The position numbers were made by a program, and so were the translations under genes. 64,000 nt of DNA from Siminovitchia fortis (GTDB taxonomy: Bacteria > Bacillota > Bacilli > Bacillales > Bacillaceae_C). Positions 17,871 through 27,051 of the stretch are shown one piece after another (positions within the stretch are counted from its first letter, which is position 1; every line of letters starts with the position of its first letter). Below the pieces are notes generated by a model, which saw only the letters and a program-made list of their open reading frames with translations, ran no database searches and had not been told where the DNA came from. The stretch covers positions 31,829-95,828 of the forward strand of contig NZ_QYTU02000008.1 in NCBI RefSeq assembly GCF_003605365.2, written 5' to 3'.

Positions 17871-18095
17871 TTGTCGAACTATGATGCTTTTCTTGAAGAG
17901 AAATTTAAAATTGACGATCTATTGAACAGAGGTTATACAATGATCGGTGCACGTGGAACGCTCGATGGGGATATTCTTGAATTTGAGAATAAAGGGAAAA
18001 CCTCAGACAAGGAGACTGTTTTATTAAAAAATCCGGGCAGCCGGAAGTATTTCACAACACTATACATTAAGCAGCGAAAGAGATTGATAGAATAA
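17871..18095 (+). CDS. Small unknown protein in the pyrimidine catabolism cluster
   Basis: This is a 74-residue soluble protein, charged and without cysteine or membrane helices (YDAFLEEKFKIDDLLNRGY, then GARGTLDGDILEFENKG). The TTG start follows AGAGGGGGATATCA, a very strong ribosome site, 29 bp after the permease stop. It is therefore very likely a translated member of the operon. I do not recognise the family. Position suggests an accessory or regulatory role for the permease or hydrolase, but nothing in the sequence shows it. Confidence 0.65.
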   Translation: MSNYDAFLEEKFKIDDLLNRGYTMIGARGTLDGDILEFENKGKTSDKETVLLKNPGSRKYFTTLYIKQRKRLIE

Positions 18096-18239
18096 AAGAT
18101 TAACGGGCGTGCAGCGGCTATTCAAAAGGGGACTAAATAATAAGCGGTGAACGACAGGCCGGCTAAAGCGAATCCAAGCCTCAGCTATGGTGATTTGGGA
18201 CTCCGTTTAAGCTAAAGGTAATAATTATCCTAAATGACC

Positions 18240-18418
18240 ACCCAGTCGGTTGGAGCCAGTGCCCGCGCAATAGGCAAATCGTTAAACGCGGTCACTGGAG
18301 GGCGTCTCCAGTGCCCGTGCAAGAGACAAATCGTCAAACGCAGTCACTGGTCGGCGTCCCCAGTGCCCGTACAATAGGCAAAACGTCAAACACGGTTACT
18401 GGAGGGCGTCTCCTGTTC
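18240..18418. repeat. Tandem array A: three 52-bp GC-rich repeats
   Basis: Units start at 18257, 18309 and 18361, exactly 52 bp apart, each beginning CAGTGCCCG. Degenerate partial units flank them. Each unit can form an inner stem (CCGCG with CGCGG in unit 1) and a stem across the unit junction (CACTGGAG with CTCCAGTG at 18293-18313). The inner stem changes in a compensatory way in unit 3 (CCGT with ACGG). The family recurs at 41311-41586. It lies inside the pyrimidine gene cluster and contains no gene. Confidence 0.9.
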
Positions 18419-18485
18419 GCAGGAGGTGCCTTTGGATTTTTTTGAATTGTGTTGGGTCCAAACATTATGTGGAGGTGGCTTATAT

Positions 18486-19727
18486 ATGAAAAAACAAAAA
18501 GTGCTGATCAATGGGAATAGGCTAAAGGATACAATAGAAGAATTCGCCGATTTTGGCAGGACTGAAAAGAATGGGGTTACCCGATTGGCGCTATCTGATG
18601 CCGATGTTAAAGCAAGGGGGCATTTCCGAACCTTATGTGAACAGCTTGGCATGTCGGTAGTGTGGGATGATATGGGGAACATGTATGCAACACTGCCGGG
18701 AATTGATAATAATCAGCCTCCGGTGGTGATCGGATCCCATTTGGATTCGGTGAAAAAGGGAGGCCGGTTTGACGGCGCGCTTGGTGTGCTGGCCGGTCTT
18801 GAAGTTGTCAGGACGATAGTCGAAAATGGCATCAAGCCTAAGGTTCCTGTCGTCGTTGCTAATATTACGAACGAAGAAGGTGCGCGATTTGAACCTTCCT
18901 TGATGGCTTCCGGTGTTCTTTCCGGACGTTTTGATAAAGCATCCATGCTGAAGTCAACAGATGCTGATGGAATCACATTTGCAGAAGCCCTTAAACACAG
19001 CGGATATGAAGGAAAAGAAGAGAATCGTTTAAAAGAAGCGGCTGCTTTTTTGGAATTACATATTGAACAGGGGCCTGTTTTGGAAAGTGAGACCATTCAG
19101 ATTGGTATAGTTGAGTGTGTTGTTGGCATGGTCTGTTATGAAATAGAAGTAATTGGAGAATCTGACCATGCAGGCACTACACCAATGTCGATGCGAAAAG
19201 ATGCTTTATTTGCAGCTAATCATTTGATATCGGAAATACGCCGGAAAATGGATCAGTTAGATGATCAGCTCGTATACACGATTGGAAGAATGAATGTCAG
19301 CCCAAACATCCATACAGTTATACCCAATAAGGTTGTGTTCACTTTAGAGGCAAGACATCAGGATGAAAAAACAATACAGCTGGTGGAAGAAATTATTCAA
19401 GAGCTTCCGGATTCTTCCGGAAAAGAAAACTGCAAAGTGGCAACAACCAAATTATGGGATCGACATACGGTATGGTTTGATGAAAAAATTGTGAATTCAT
19501 TGGAGCAATCGGCAAAAAGCCTCGGATATTCCTATAAGCGTATGGTAAGCGGCGCGGGCCATGATGCACAGTTTATCGCAACGTATATACCGACAGCGAT
19601 GGTCTTTGTGCCCAGTGTAAACGGCAAAAGTCATGCCGAAGACGAGCTGACAGCGTGGGAAGACTGTGAAAACGGAGTGAATGTTATTTTGCAGACGGTT
19701 TTGGATTTAACAACGGATAAGGGCTAA
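18486..19727 (+). CDS. M20-family N-carbamoyl-amino-acid / beta-ureidopropionate hydrolase
   Basis: This zinc-dependent amidohydrolase of about 413 residues is of the AllC/HyuC/beta-ureidopropionase group. The metal-binding motifs are GSHLDSVKKGGRFDGALG, NEEGARF (metal-bridging Glu), LHIEQGPVLE and, near the C terminus, SGAGHDAQF. With the genes upstream it should release beta-alanine (or an amino acid), CO2 and ammonia from the carbamoyl intermediate, completing reductive pyrimidine breakdown. L-carbamoylase or allantoate amidohydrolase activity cannot be excluded from sequence. ATG at 18486 follows GTGGAGGTGGC; repeat array A lies between it and the preceding gene. Confidence 0.85.
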   Translation: MKKQKVLINGNRLKDTIEEFADFGRTEKNGVTRLALSDADVKARGHFRTLCEQLGMSVVWDDMGNMYATLPGIDNNQPPVVIGSHLDSVKKGGRFDGALGVLAGLEVVRTIVENGIKPKVPVVVANITNEEGARFEPSLMASGVLSGRFDKASMLKSTDADGITFAEALKHSGYEGKEENRLKEAAAFLELHIEQGPVLESETIQIGIVECVVGMVCYEIEVIGESDHAGTTPMSMRKDALFAANHLISEIRRKMDQLDDQLVYTIGRMNVSPNIHTVIPNKVVFTLEARHQDEKTIQLVEEIIQELPDSSGKENCKVATTKLWDRHTVWFDEKIVNSLEQSAKSLGYSYKRMVSGAGHDAQFIATYIPTAMVFVPSVNGKSHAEDELTAWEDCENGVNVILQTVLDLTTDKG

Positions 19728-19859
19728 ATCCAAAATGTGTTGGGACGGATATCCATAGCAGCAAGCAAAAATAGTTTAAAAATTCATGGTATGAGAAGAA
19801 ATAACCCGCTTCCTATGTTACACTAAAGTAAAAAAGCAGCCAGGAAAAGGAGATAACGC

Positions 19860-21002
19860 ATGGTAAAGACTGTTTTGTTTGATGTGGATGGTGTGTTATT
19901 AAGCGAAGAGCGCTATTTTGATATGTCGGCGCTTGCTGTATGGGAAGTACTGGTCAGCCCCAAATATTTGGGACTCGATCCCGAACAATTTAAAACAGAC
20001 CTGACTGATACAGAAATTGAAAAAATACGGAGCGAAATTTTTGTTGATGATCGTGTATTGAAATTTTTAAAAGCAGGCGGGCTGAATGCCAACTGGGATA
20101 TGATCTATTTGACCGCCGGTTATCAGCTCCTCCATTTATTGGAACAGGTAAAGGATGAACTTAAAGAGAGCACCACAAAGTGGCTGACGAACGAAATTGA
20201 CCGGAAGGTTTTAATGGAAATAGGCGAAGCCTTGGGTGGAAGAAAATTGACTTTTGACTTTCCAAAGTTTCTTGATGATTTTCAAAGCGCCATGCCGACG
20301 CCGCAAGGGCTGATGGATCATCTGGACTATCTGTCAAAAGAAAAGCTCGGTGTCGAAACGAGGATGTTCGGGAAGGCGGATCAGCTTTGGTCGACATGTG
20401 AGCTTGTTTCCCAAGAGTGGTATGTAGGGGATGAACATGTGCTTGAATCAACTGGAAGGCCATCAGTCCAAACCGGAAAAGCCGGTTTCATGTCCGATGA
20501 AAAAGTGCTGGCGGATAAAGAAAAGATTGCCGGGCTTTTTGACGCATTGACAAACAGCGGTGTCAGGGTCGGAATTGGAACGGGACGCCCGGAACTTGAA
20601 ACGATCGAACCATTCAAAGCCTTAGGTTGGATTCAACATTTCGATACAAATTATATTGTTACAGCGGATGACGTGTTAAGGGCGGAACGTGCATACCCTG
20701 AGGGACCTTCCCTTTCAAAGCCTCACCCGTTCACCTATATAAAGGCATTGTCAGGCAAGACAAAGACAGACGAAGAATGTTTAGCAGAAAAACTGCCTGT
20801 CGAAAATGGCAATGAGACGCTTATCGTGGGTGACTCCCTGGCAGATCTATTGGCCGCAAGGGAGATGGGCTGCTTGTTCGCAGCGGTCCTAACCGGACTA
20901 TCCGGCCAGGATGCACGCGCTGAATTTGAAGAGCACCATGCAGACTATATTTTAGACGGAGTCCTTGATGTGAAGGATCTCGTTCTTTCCTTGGTAAAAT
21001 AG
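19860..21002 (+). CDS. HAD-superfamily hydrolase
   Basis: This 380-residue protein begins with the HAD nucleophile motif FDVDGVLL (Asp8, Asp10). It ends with the motif IV region IVGDSLADLLAAREMG followed by a typical GLSGQDARAEFEEHHAD tail. About 200 residues lie between motif I and the region GIGTGRPELETI (motif II-like), a larger helical cap than simple phosphoglycolate phosphatases have. The substrate cannot be inferred. The ATG follows AAAAGGAGATAACGC. It is convergent with serA through a shared hairpin and is not obviously part of the pyrimidine cluster. Confidence 0.85.
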   Translation: MVKTVLFDVDGVLLSEERYFDMSALAVWEVLVSPKYLGLDPEQFKTDLTDTEIEKIRSEIFVDDRVLKFLKAGGLNANWDMIYLTAGYQLLHLLEQVKDELKESTTKWLTNEIDRKVLMEIGEALGGRKLTFDFPKFLDDFQSAMPTPQGLMDHLDYLSKEKLGVETRMFGKADQLWSTCELVSQEWYVGDEHVLESTGRPSVQTGKAGFMSDEKVLADKEKIAGLFDALTNSGVRVGIGTGRPELETIEPFKALGWIQHFDTNYIVTADDVLRAERAYPEGPSLSKPHPFTYIKALSGKTKTDEECLAEKLPVENGNETLIVGDSLADLLAAREMGCLFAAVLTGLSGQDARAEFEEHHADYILDGVLDVKDLVLSLVK

Positions 21003-21005
21003 CAT

Positions 21006-21043
21006 TAAAAAGAGATCCTGCACTTTAATTGAGCAGGATCTCT
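21006..21043 (-). terminator. Intrinsic terminator downstream of serA (bidirectional)
   Basis: AGAGATCCTGC and GCAGGATCTCT form an 11-bp stem. On the minus strand the stem is followed by TTTTTAATGC, so it best fits the serA transcript; it may also stop the HAD gene. Confidence 0.75.
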
Positions 21044-21060
21044 TGTTGTGAAAAGTTTAT

Positions 21061-22674
21061 TTATGCATTATATACTGGTACATTACCGTTTGGAAGCTCC
21101 AGGAACTGAACAGCTCTTAAACCGTCCATTTTCACCAATTCTTGGGCAACGTCATCGCCGACTTGTTTATCAAGTGTAAGAACCATGATGGCCTCCCCGC
21201 CGGCTTCGGCTCTTCCCACCTGCATTGTTCCGATGTTGATCTGATGGTTTCCGAGGATGGAGCCGACTTGTCCGATCATTCCCGGTACATCATTGTGTTC
21301 GATATACAGCATATAGCGTTCAGGACGGACATCCACTCTGTACTCATTCATTTTCACGATGCGTGCACCGTAACCGTTGAGAATGGTCCCCCCGACAATT
21401 GCTTTGTCATTTTCATTATACAAAGTAAGTTCCATATAGCTTGCGAACCCTTTGCTTGCCGGGCTTTTGGTGACGTTGAATGATACGCCCTGGTCATTCA
21501 GGAGATGAAGGGCATTGACCATATTGACAGAGTCGCTCAAATGATATGACAAAATACCTTTGATCATCGTTCTTGTCAATAGGTCGTTATCTTCTTTTGC
21601 AAGTTCGCCAAAGTAGTTGATTTCGATTTTATCAGGGGCATGCTTCAATAATTGAATGGCAAGTATTCCGATTTGCTCGCCCAGATCGATAAAAGGCTGA
21701 AGCTTCTTCTGTTTCTCGCCGGAAACTTGCGGCATATTGATCGCATGGCGAATGGATTCAGTTTCAAAAATATCGATGATTTCTTCACTGACTTCTTGGG
21801 CAACTTTTTCCTGGGCTTCTACTGTTGATGCTCCCAAATGCGGTGTGACAATGGCATTTGGGTGGCTGAGAAGTTCTTGGTTGGATGCAGGCTCAGTTTC
21901 GAATACATCGATGGCTGCACCTGCAACCTGGCCGGAATTTAATCCGCGTACCAAAGCAGCCTCGTCAATGATGCCGCCGCGTGCACAGTTGATGATCCGG
22001 ACGCCTTTTTTCGTTTTGGCCAGATAGTCGTCATTAATCAAGCCTTTTGTATCTTTTGTAAGCGGCGTATGGACTGTAATGAAGTCTGCGGCTTCCGCAA
22101 TTTCATCCAATGTAGCTTTCGTGATTCCCATCATATTTGCGCGTTCTTCAGTCAAATAGGGATCGTAGCCCAGAATCGTCATGCCGAATTTTTTCGCTCT
22201 TTTTGCGACTTCAGCTCCAATTTTACCCATCCCAATGATACCAAGGGTTTTTTCGTACAATTCAACTCCCTTGAAAGCATTGCGGTCCCAATTTCCGGCA
22301 GATGTTGACATATGCGCATGAGGAATTCTGCGTGCCAAAGAAAGCATCATGGCCATTGTATGTTCTGCTGCGGCAATCGTATTCCCGCCAGGTGCGTTGA
22401 TGACGAGGATCCCTTTTTTTGTTGCGGCATTGATATCGATATTATCTACACCAACTCCAGCACGGGCAACGACGCGGAGATGATCAGCGGAATTCAGAAT
22501 ATCTTCCGTCACCTGTGTCTGGCTTCTTACAATCAATGCATCGTAGTCTTTAATGATTTCCTTTATCTCTTCAGGGGACAACCCTGATTTTTTTTCCACG
22601 GTAAAATTCGGATGATCATATAGTGCCTTTAATCCGGAATCGCTGATTGAATCTGTTACTAACACTTTATACAT
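21061..22674 (-). CDS. serA: D-3-phosphoglycerate dehydrogenase
   Basis: This 537-residue enzyme oxidises 3-phosphoglycerate to 3-phosphohydroxypyruvate, the first step of serine synthesis. The N-terminal catalytic and NAD domains carry GIIGMGKIGAEVAKRAKKFG, NCARGGIIDEAAL (Arg) and TPHLGASTVEAQEK (His). An allosteric-substrate-binding domain and a C-terminal ACT domain (EHNDVPGMIGQVGSILG) complete the long form, which is often serine-sensitive. The start at 22674 follows CAGGAGGTTTGG and overlaps the end of the upstream aminotransferase gene by 8 bp, so the two are translationally linked under one serine T-box leader. Confidence 0.95.
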   Translation of the reverse strand: MYKVLVTDSISDSGLKALYDHPNFTVEKKSGLSPEEIKEIIKDYDALIVRSQTQVTEDILNSADHLRVVARAGVGVDNIDINAATKKGILVINAPGGNTIAAAEHTMAMMLSLARRIPHAHMSTSAGNWDRNAFKGVELYEKTLGIIGMGKIGAEVAKRAKKFGMTILGYDPYLTEERANMMGITKATLDEIAEAADFITVHTPLTKDTKGLINDDYLAKTKKGVRIINCARGGIIDEAALVRGLNSGQVAGAAIDVFETEPASNQELLSHPNAIVTPHLGASTVEAQEKVAQEVSEEIIDIFETESIRHAINMPQVSGEKQKKLQPFIDLGEQIGILAIQLLKHAPDKIEINYFGELAKEDNDLLTRTMIKGILSYHLSDSVNMVNALHLLNDQGVSFNVTKSPASKGFASYMELTLYNENDKAIVGGTILNGYGARIVKMNEYRVDVRPERYMLYIEHNDVPGMIGQVGSILGNHQINIGTMQVGRAEAGGEAIMVLTLDKQVGDDVAQELVKMDGLRAVQFLELPNGNVPVYNA

Positions 22675-23824
22675 GTTCAGCCCAAACCTCCTGTGCTCTC
22701 TTAGTCGCAAGGCCGAGTACGTCTCTGCCTTCGATTGCCTTGACGGTCATTTCAAGTGCGCTTAATACAGTCAGTACATCAAATGGTGTGCAGTATCCCA
22801 TGTGGCCGATCCGGAAAATTTCTCCGGATAACTTTTGCTGTCCGCCGGCAAGTGAAATTCTGTATTGATCCAGCATCATTTTTTTCATCTCATTCGCTTT
22901 TCCATTCTCCGGTTTTACAGCTGTGACGGTAGGAGAAGCGACCTCATCAGATGTCAAAAGCGGGATATCCAATGCTTTGACCCCTTCGCGGGTCATTGTT
23001 TTTAAAAGCTCATGGCGTTTGATGACATTTTCCAATCCTTCTTCTTCAATCATCCGGCAAACTTCCTGGGCCCCGTAAATAAGCGAGACCGCCGGGGTAA
23101 ACGGTGTGGATTTTTTTTGGTCATAAGCATCAAAATAACGGTTCAAGTCAAAGAAAAAGCGGTTGGATTTGTTGTTTTTAATTACAGCTTTTGCATGGTC
23201 ATTGACAGCTACGAAAGCGAGCCCTGGCGGAAGCATCAATGCTTTTTGTGATCCGGAAACCAAAATATCGATATTCCAGCCTGCCATATCAGCAGGAACG
23301 CCGCCGATACAGCTGACCCCATCGACGATGAACAGGGCATCAGATACACGCTTTGTCACTTCGCCGAGTTGTTTGATCGGATGAATTACAGCTGTGGAAG
23401 TTTCGCAGTAAGTGGCAAAAACTGCCTTGAAATTTTTATTGGCAGATTTGATAAAATCCTCAAGCTGTTCCGGCTGGCACGCCTTGCCCCACTCCACTTC
23501 GAGCCTATGAACATTGGCTCCGTGAGCTTCGCATATTTTGGCAAAACGATCGCCAAATGCTCCGCCGACGATGACGACAACATCATCGCCCGGTTCGATT
23601 GTATTTACTGCGGCTGCTTCCAAAGCTCCTGTTCCGCTTCCTGAGATGATGCAAACTGGATTGTCCGATCCGAAAACCGGCTGAAGCCTAGTAGATACAT
23701 CTTCCAGCAATACAGGGAATGCCGCGCTGCGGTGGCCGATCATCGGCTTGCTCATCGCGATATTCACCCGGTCGGGAATCGGAGTAGGCCCTGGTGTAAA
23801 CAGAAACTCTTTGTCTAAAAACAC
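22667..23824 (-). CDS. Class V aminotransferase (alanine-glyoxylate/serine-pyruvate type)
   Basis: This 385-residue PLP enzyme is of the AGT/PucG branch of class V. Motifs are FTPGPTPIPDRV, SGSGTGALEAAAVN, CETSTAVIHPI and the PLP lysine in SGSQKALMLPPGLAFV. It lacks the SerC-type N terminus. Yet it is the first gene after a serine T-box and overlaps serA, which strongly suggests a role in serine formation. It could transaminate phosphohydroxypyruvate or hydroxypyruvate in place of SerC, or interconvert serine/glyoxylate with glycine. Its substrate is inference from context. The start is an ATG 2 bp from the T-box leader's 3' boundary as drawn. Confidence 0.85.
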   Translation of the reverse strand: MFLDKEFLFTPGPTPIPDRVNIAMSKPMIGHRSAAFPVLLEDVSTRLQPVFGSDNPVCIISGSGTGALEAAAVNTIEPGDDVVVIVGGAFGDRFAKICEAHGANVHRLEVEWGKACQPEQLEDFIKSANKNFKAVFATYCETSTAVIHPIKQLGEVTKRVSDALFIVDGVSCIGGVPADMAGWNIDILVSGSQKALMLPPGLAFVAVNDHAKAVIKNNKSNRFFFDLNRYFDAYDQKKSTPFTPAVSLIYGAQEVCRMIEEEGLENVIKRHELLKTMTREGVKALDIPLLTSDEVASPTVTAVKPENGKANEMKKMMLDQYRISLAGGQQKLSGEIFRIGHMGYCTPFDVLTVLSALEMTVKAIEGRDVLGLATKRAQEVWAEHV

Positions 23825-23825
23825 T

Positions 23826-24105
23826 GATTATTCATCCTTTCAAAATAAAATTAAATGAAAAACCCCTCATAACAGACATGGATGCCTTGTTATGAGGGAC
23901 GTAATATCCGTGGTGCCACCCTCGTTCACTATTTTAAGAAATTCCATTTTTTAAAAATAGTCTCGAGAAGATAACGGCATATGGCCGGGCGCAAAACGCC
24001 AGTTCCGGAGTGCTGGGCTGTTTGAGGCAAAATCATCGGTTTCCACCAGCCACCGACTCTCTCAAGATTTCACTTCATGCCTTCTCCGTCATTACATATT
24101 GATGA
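23826..24105 (-). promoter_or_regulatory. Serine T-box leader (specifier AGC)
   Basis: The minus-strand leader has the T-box hallmarks in order. Stem I contains AGAGAGTCGGTGGCTGGTGG. The specifier region reads AGC-ACTCCGGAACT, so the codon is AGC (complement of 24012-24014), serine. The antiterminator core reads AGGGTGGCACCACGG at about 23909-23923. The T-box UGGC ends in C, which pairs with a G discriminator; the tRNA-Ser in this window has discriminator G. A terminator follows. Uncharged tRNA-Ser should switch on the aminotransferase-serA operon. Confidence 0.92.
23856..23900 (-). terminator. T-box-controlled terminator
   Basis: On the minus strand CCCTCATAACA pairs with TGTTATGAGGG, followed by GTTTTTC. 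It sits between the antiterminator element and the aminotransferase start. Confidence 0.85.
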
Positions 24106-24296
24106 TTCAATTATAGGAAACATTTTAGCACAACAAAGTGTCAATAAAAAGGGGAAAAGTTAAGAAAATAAGTTAAAAATGTTAAAAGTGGCTGTCTCCG
24201 TCTGCAAAAAGTGTTGTTAATTAAAAGTGATTCGTACATAAAAATATAGTAATATGTATAAAAGCGATTATCTAAACAGACGGGCGGGTGAAGACA

Positions 24297-27035
24297 GTGA
24301 AAAATGAAGACTGCTTGGTAAAAAAAGCGTATTACGAGGAAAAGTTCTTGCAAGGGGACTTGGATGATCATCCCATTCGCCAGCTGGGAGAGCTTTATTT
24401 AGAAGAACAAAAAAAGGATATGGCCGACCTTTCCTATATTCGGTTTGCCCAAGGTGAAGTATATTTTCATAACTGTGATTACGAGGCAGCCATTTTCAAA
24501 TGGGAAAACATACATAATGAGCTGGAGCCATGGGCAAAAAAGAATATTGCAGATGCGTACTTTGAGCTTGGCTTTCTACGTACAGCGGAGGATATTTACA
24601 AGGCGATTACAGCGGAATCTCTAATCCTCAATACAGAAGTGGCTTTGCAGTTGTTCACACTTTATTTGGAACAGGGTAAAAATGAAGAAGCTGACCAAAT
24701 GATCAAAAACGCCGTTGCTATTCATCCAGATTACCAGAATGTGACGGAGCTGGCATGCGCCTTTTTTGAAGAACGCGGGGATTGGAACAGTGCAGTGGAG
24801 CTTGCCGTCAACGAAGCGGTGCGGACAAAATCACCTGAATGGTTTCAAAAGCTTCATTCTTTCATAGAGAATGGCCATACCCAACTCCATGGGGCATCCC
24901 ATTTTGTGCCGATTCTATATTTGGCGCAAAAGGTGGATCCGGCCTTATTTGAAAAATTGATGGCTGCCCTTTGGAAAAGCCATGAACAACGTGAAGATTA
25001 TCTGTTATGGATTACGGAAGCGACCATCATTTTACTTGATTCGGATTTGCATACGTATAAATGGAAGTCATTGCCTGAGCTTATGAATAACACCTTTATT
25101 CAATTGCTTTCGAGCAAATATTATTTGACAGACCTGACAGAGATCATGCCAAATCTTTTAACGGCATGGCTGAAAATTGCGGATTTCAAAACTGCTCCCT
25201 TGGCGGCAGCAGGTGTTTTGGCATGGAACGATGTTTTTCCTTCGCAAATGAATCAGAAGGTAGTCAGCTCAGCGGAAGAAAGCCTGGCGGAGTCGACTAA
25301 CGAGGGAATGCTGATGGAAAAAATAGCGGGACTGGCCCACGCTATTCGAAACTGGGCAGATGAACAAGGCTTGAATCTTCATAAAAGATTTGAATGGAGC
25401 TTGCAGCAGCTTGAGGATTTAAATTCACGAAGGGTCATGATTGCAGGCAAGTCTGCGGGTGAGAAATCTTCATTTGTTCATTTAATGCTGAAGCAGCACA
25501 GCAGCAATATTGATGTCTCCCTTCCCGTTTTATTTAAGGACGGGGAAGAGACTGAATTTCAGCTCGTAACTGATGAAGGAACTTCAACCGTTACAACAAG
25601 CAAGGAGATCATCGAGGCGGAGAATCTTCATGACGCAATGCTTGTCTATTCAGGGCCGAATGCTTTTTTGCATGGCCGTGATGTTGCCGTTATCGACTAC
25701 CCTGAAATGGATGGGCTGAATGAGAATAACCGCCATTTTCTGGAATATGTACGGATGAGCGACAGTCTATTATTTGTCCTGAATACGATTGAACCATTTT
25801 CTGCAGAGGAATGTGAGTTTTTATTGGAAGTAACGGAAAAAATTCCGCTTTGCCCTGTACATTTCGTGTTGAAAAAGAGTGGACTGCTGACCCCTGACAA
25901 GATTGACGACATCGGAAAAAGGATTAAAAACTATTTTCCGGATGCAGAATTGATCACCTTCTCTGCAGATGGGGACGATGAGAAGCAGCAGGAGGCATTT
26001 TCTCGTTTTATTGATCAGCAACTTCGCAAGGTGCGGAATGACAGGCTTCGTACCGGAAACATGTTGTTTTTTATCCGGGAAACAATCAAACATTTATTGC
26101 AGCAGCAAGTGAAAGTGGAGGAGGAACTGCACGGATCCATCCAATTCGAGGAGGATCTGCTCTCAAAGCTTCAGGGTGCCATCCATCAGCTTTATGATGT
26201 GGAAGAAGAAAAGACAAAAGTGATTCAGAATGCCTACCGGTCGCTTAAAGATGAAATCCGCTCGGATCTGTTAAAGACGATTCCAAAATTGATTAAGGAA
26301 TCCGCGGATATTCTTCGTGAGGACAGTGATTTTGGCAATATCCATCATGTGCTCAATGATGAGATGAACAAAAGGATTGACGAGTATTTGCAATATACCG
26401 TCCATCCAACGTACATCAGCTCTTTGCAGGATTGGATCAGTTTTGCGGAAGGTGAGTTGAATGAAGCGCAGGAACTGCTGATTGGATGGAATGACAGTTT
26501 CAATGAGCTGATGGGAGAGGAGCAAATCCGCCTGGAATGTGATTTTCAGATTCTGGCAGATTGGCAGAGGGATGCCGACAGGATGACGGGAGCTATCCAA
26601 ATTGATAAGGAAAATATTTTGCTGAAGAGAACCCCTTCACAGGTACTGTTGAAAAGTGCCGGGAAGATATTTGGTGTCATTCCGGCCAATAACTCAATGA
26701 TGTATAATAGGTATAAAAGCTTCATCGAAAATGAAGACTACAGTGAAACAGCGGAATCGATTGCAAATAAGTTTTTCCGTCAATTTGAACTTCTTGAAAA
26801 AGCGATCCCTCGGGATATTTCCCTGTTTTTTAGGGAACCTTTTAAAGCTTTGAAAAAATCCGCTGCCTCTTATCAAGAGCAAGTTGATAAAAACAAAGCG
26901 GCGCTATCTAAAATGAAATCACATCCGGAAACTTTCCGGGATCCGGTAAAACTGTTTGATGTACGGCTGCGTCAACTGGAATGGCTTGAATTTCAGGAGA
27001 AAAGCAGCTGGCAGGCAGGCCTTCGAATTAAATGA
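24297..27035 (+). CDS. TPR protein with degenerate dynamin-like/GTPase-like domain
   Basis: This is a very large (~912 residue) cytosolic protein. Residues ~1-180 look like tetratricopeptide repeats ([36 protein letters not shown]). Near residue 382 is [11 protein letters not shown], which resembles a Walker A/P-loop but has Glu where GKS/T needs Gly. Near 466 [10 protein letters not shown] resembles the G3 DxPG motif, and LKKSGLL near 524 stands where NKxD is expected. The rest is long helical, coiled-coil-like sequence, as in dynamin-like proteins. I infer a dynamin-superfamily relative, possibly with impaired GTP binding. GTG at 24297 has GGGTGA 5 bp upstream; GTG at 24288 has no ribosome site. 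It is followed at 16 bp by mgsA. Confidence 0.7.
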   Translation: MKNEDCLVKKAYYEEKFLQGDLDDHPIRQLGELYLEEQKKDMADLSYIRFAQGEVYFHNCDYEAAIFKWENIHNELEPWAKKNIADAYFELGFLRTAEDIYKAITAESLILNTEVALQLFTLYLEQGKNEEADQMIKNAVAIHPDYQNVTELACAFFEERGDWNSAVELAVNEAVRTKSPEWFQKLHSFIENGHTQLHGASHFVPILYLAQKVDPALFEKLMAALWKSHEQREDYLLWITEATIILLDSDLHTYKWKSLPELMNNTFIQLLSSKYYLTDLTEIMPNLLTAWLKIADFKTAPLAAAGVLAWNDVFPSQMNQKVVSSAEESLAESTNEGMLMEKIAGLAHAIRNWADEQGLNLHKRFEWSLQQLEDLNSRRVMIAGKSAGEKSSFVHLMLKQHSSNIDVSLPVLFKDGEETEFQLVTDEGTSTVTTSKEIIEAENLHDAMLVYSGPNAFLHGRDVAVIDYPEMDGLNENNRHFLEYVRMSDSLLFVLNTIEPFSAEECEFLLEVTEKIPLCPVHFVLKKSGLLTPDKIDDIGKRIKNYFPDAELITFSADGDDEKQQEAFSRFIDQQLRKVRNDRLRTGNMLFFIRETIKHLLQQQVKVEEELHGSIQFEEDLLSKLQGAIHQLYDVEEEKTKVIQNAYRSLKDEIRSDLLKTIPKLIKESADILREDSDFGNIHHVLNDEMNKRIDEYLQYTVHPTYISSLQDWISFAEGELNEAQELLIGWNDSFNELMGEEQIRLECDFQILADWQRDADRMTGAIQIDKENILLKRTPSQVLLKSAGKIFGVIPANNSMMYNRYKSFIENEDYSETAESIANKFFRQFELLEKAIPRDISLFFREPFKALKKSAASYQEQVDKNKAALSKMKSHPETFRDPVKLFDVRLRQLEWLEFQEKSSWQAGLRIK

Positions 27036-27051
27036 AGAAAGAGGGAAAACT

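Noticed and set aside
18240..18418. Arrays A, B and C considered as CRISPR
   Set aside because: The whole 52-bp unit is conserved with no variable spacers, and no cas genes are present.
24130..24165. TTGACA as -35 box for the serine T-box operon
   Set aside because: The nearest TATAAT is about 23 bp away, too far for a standard promoter, so the promoter was not called.
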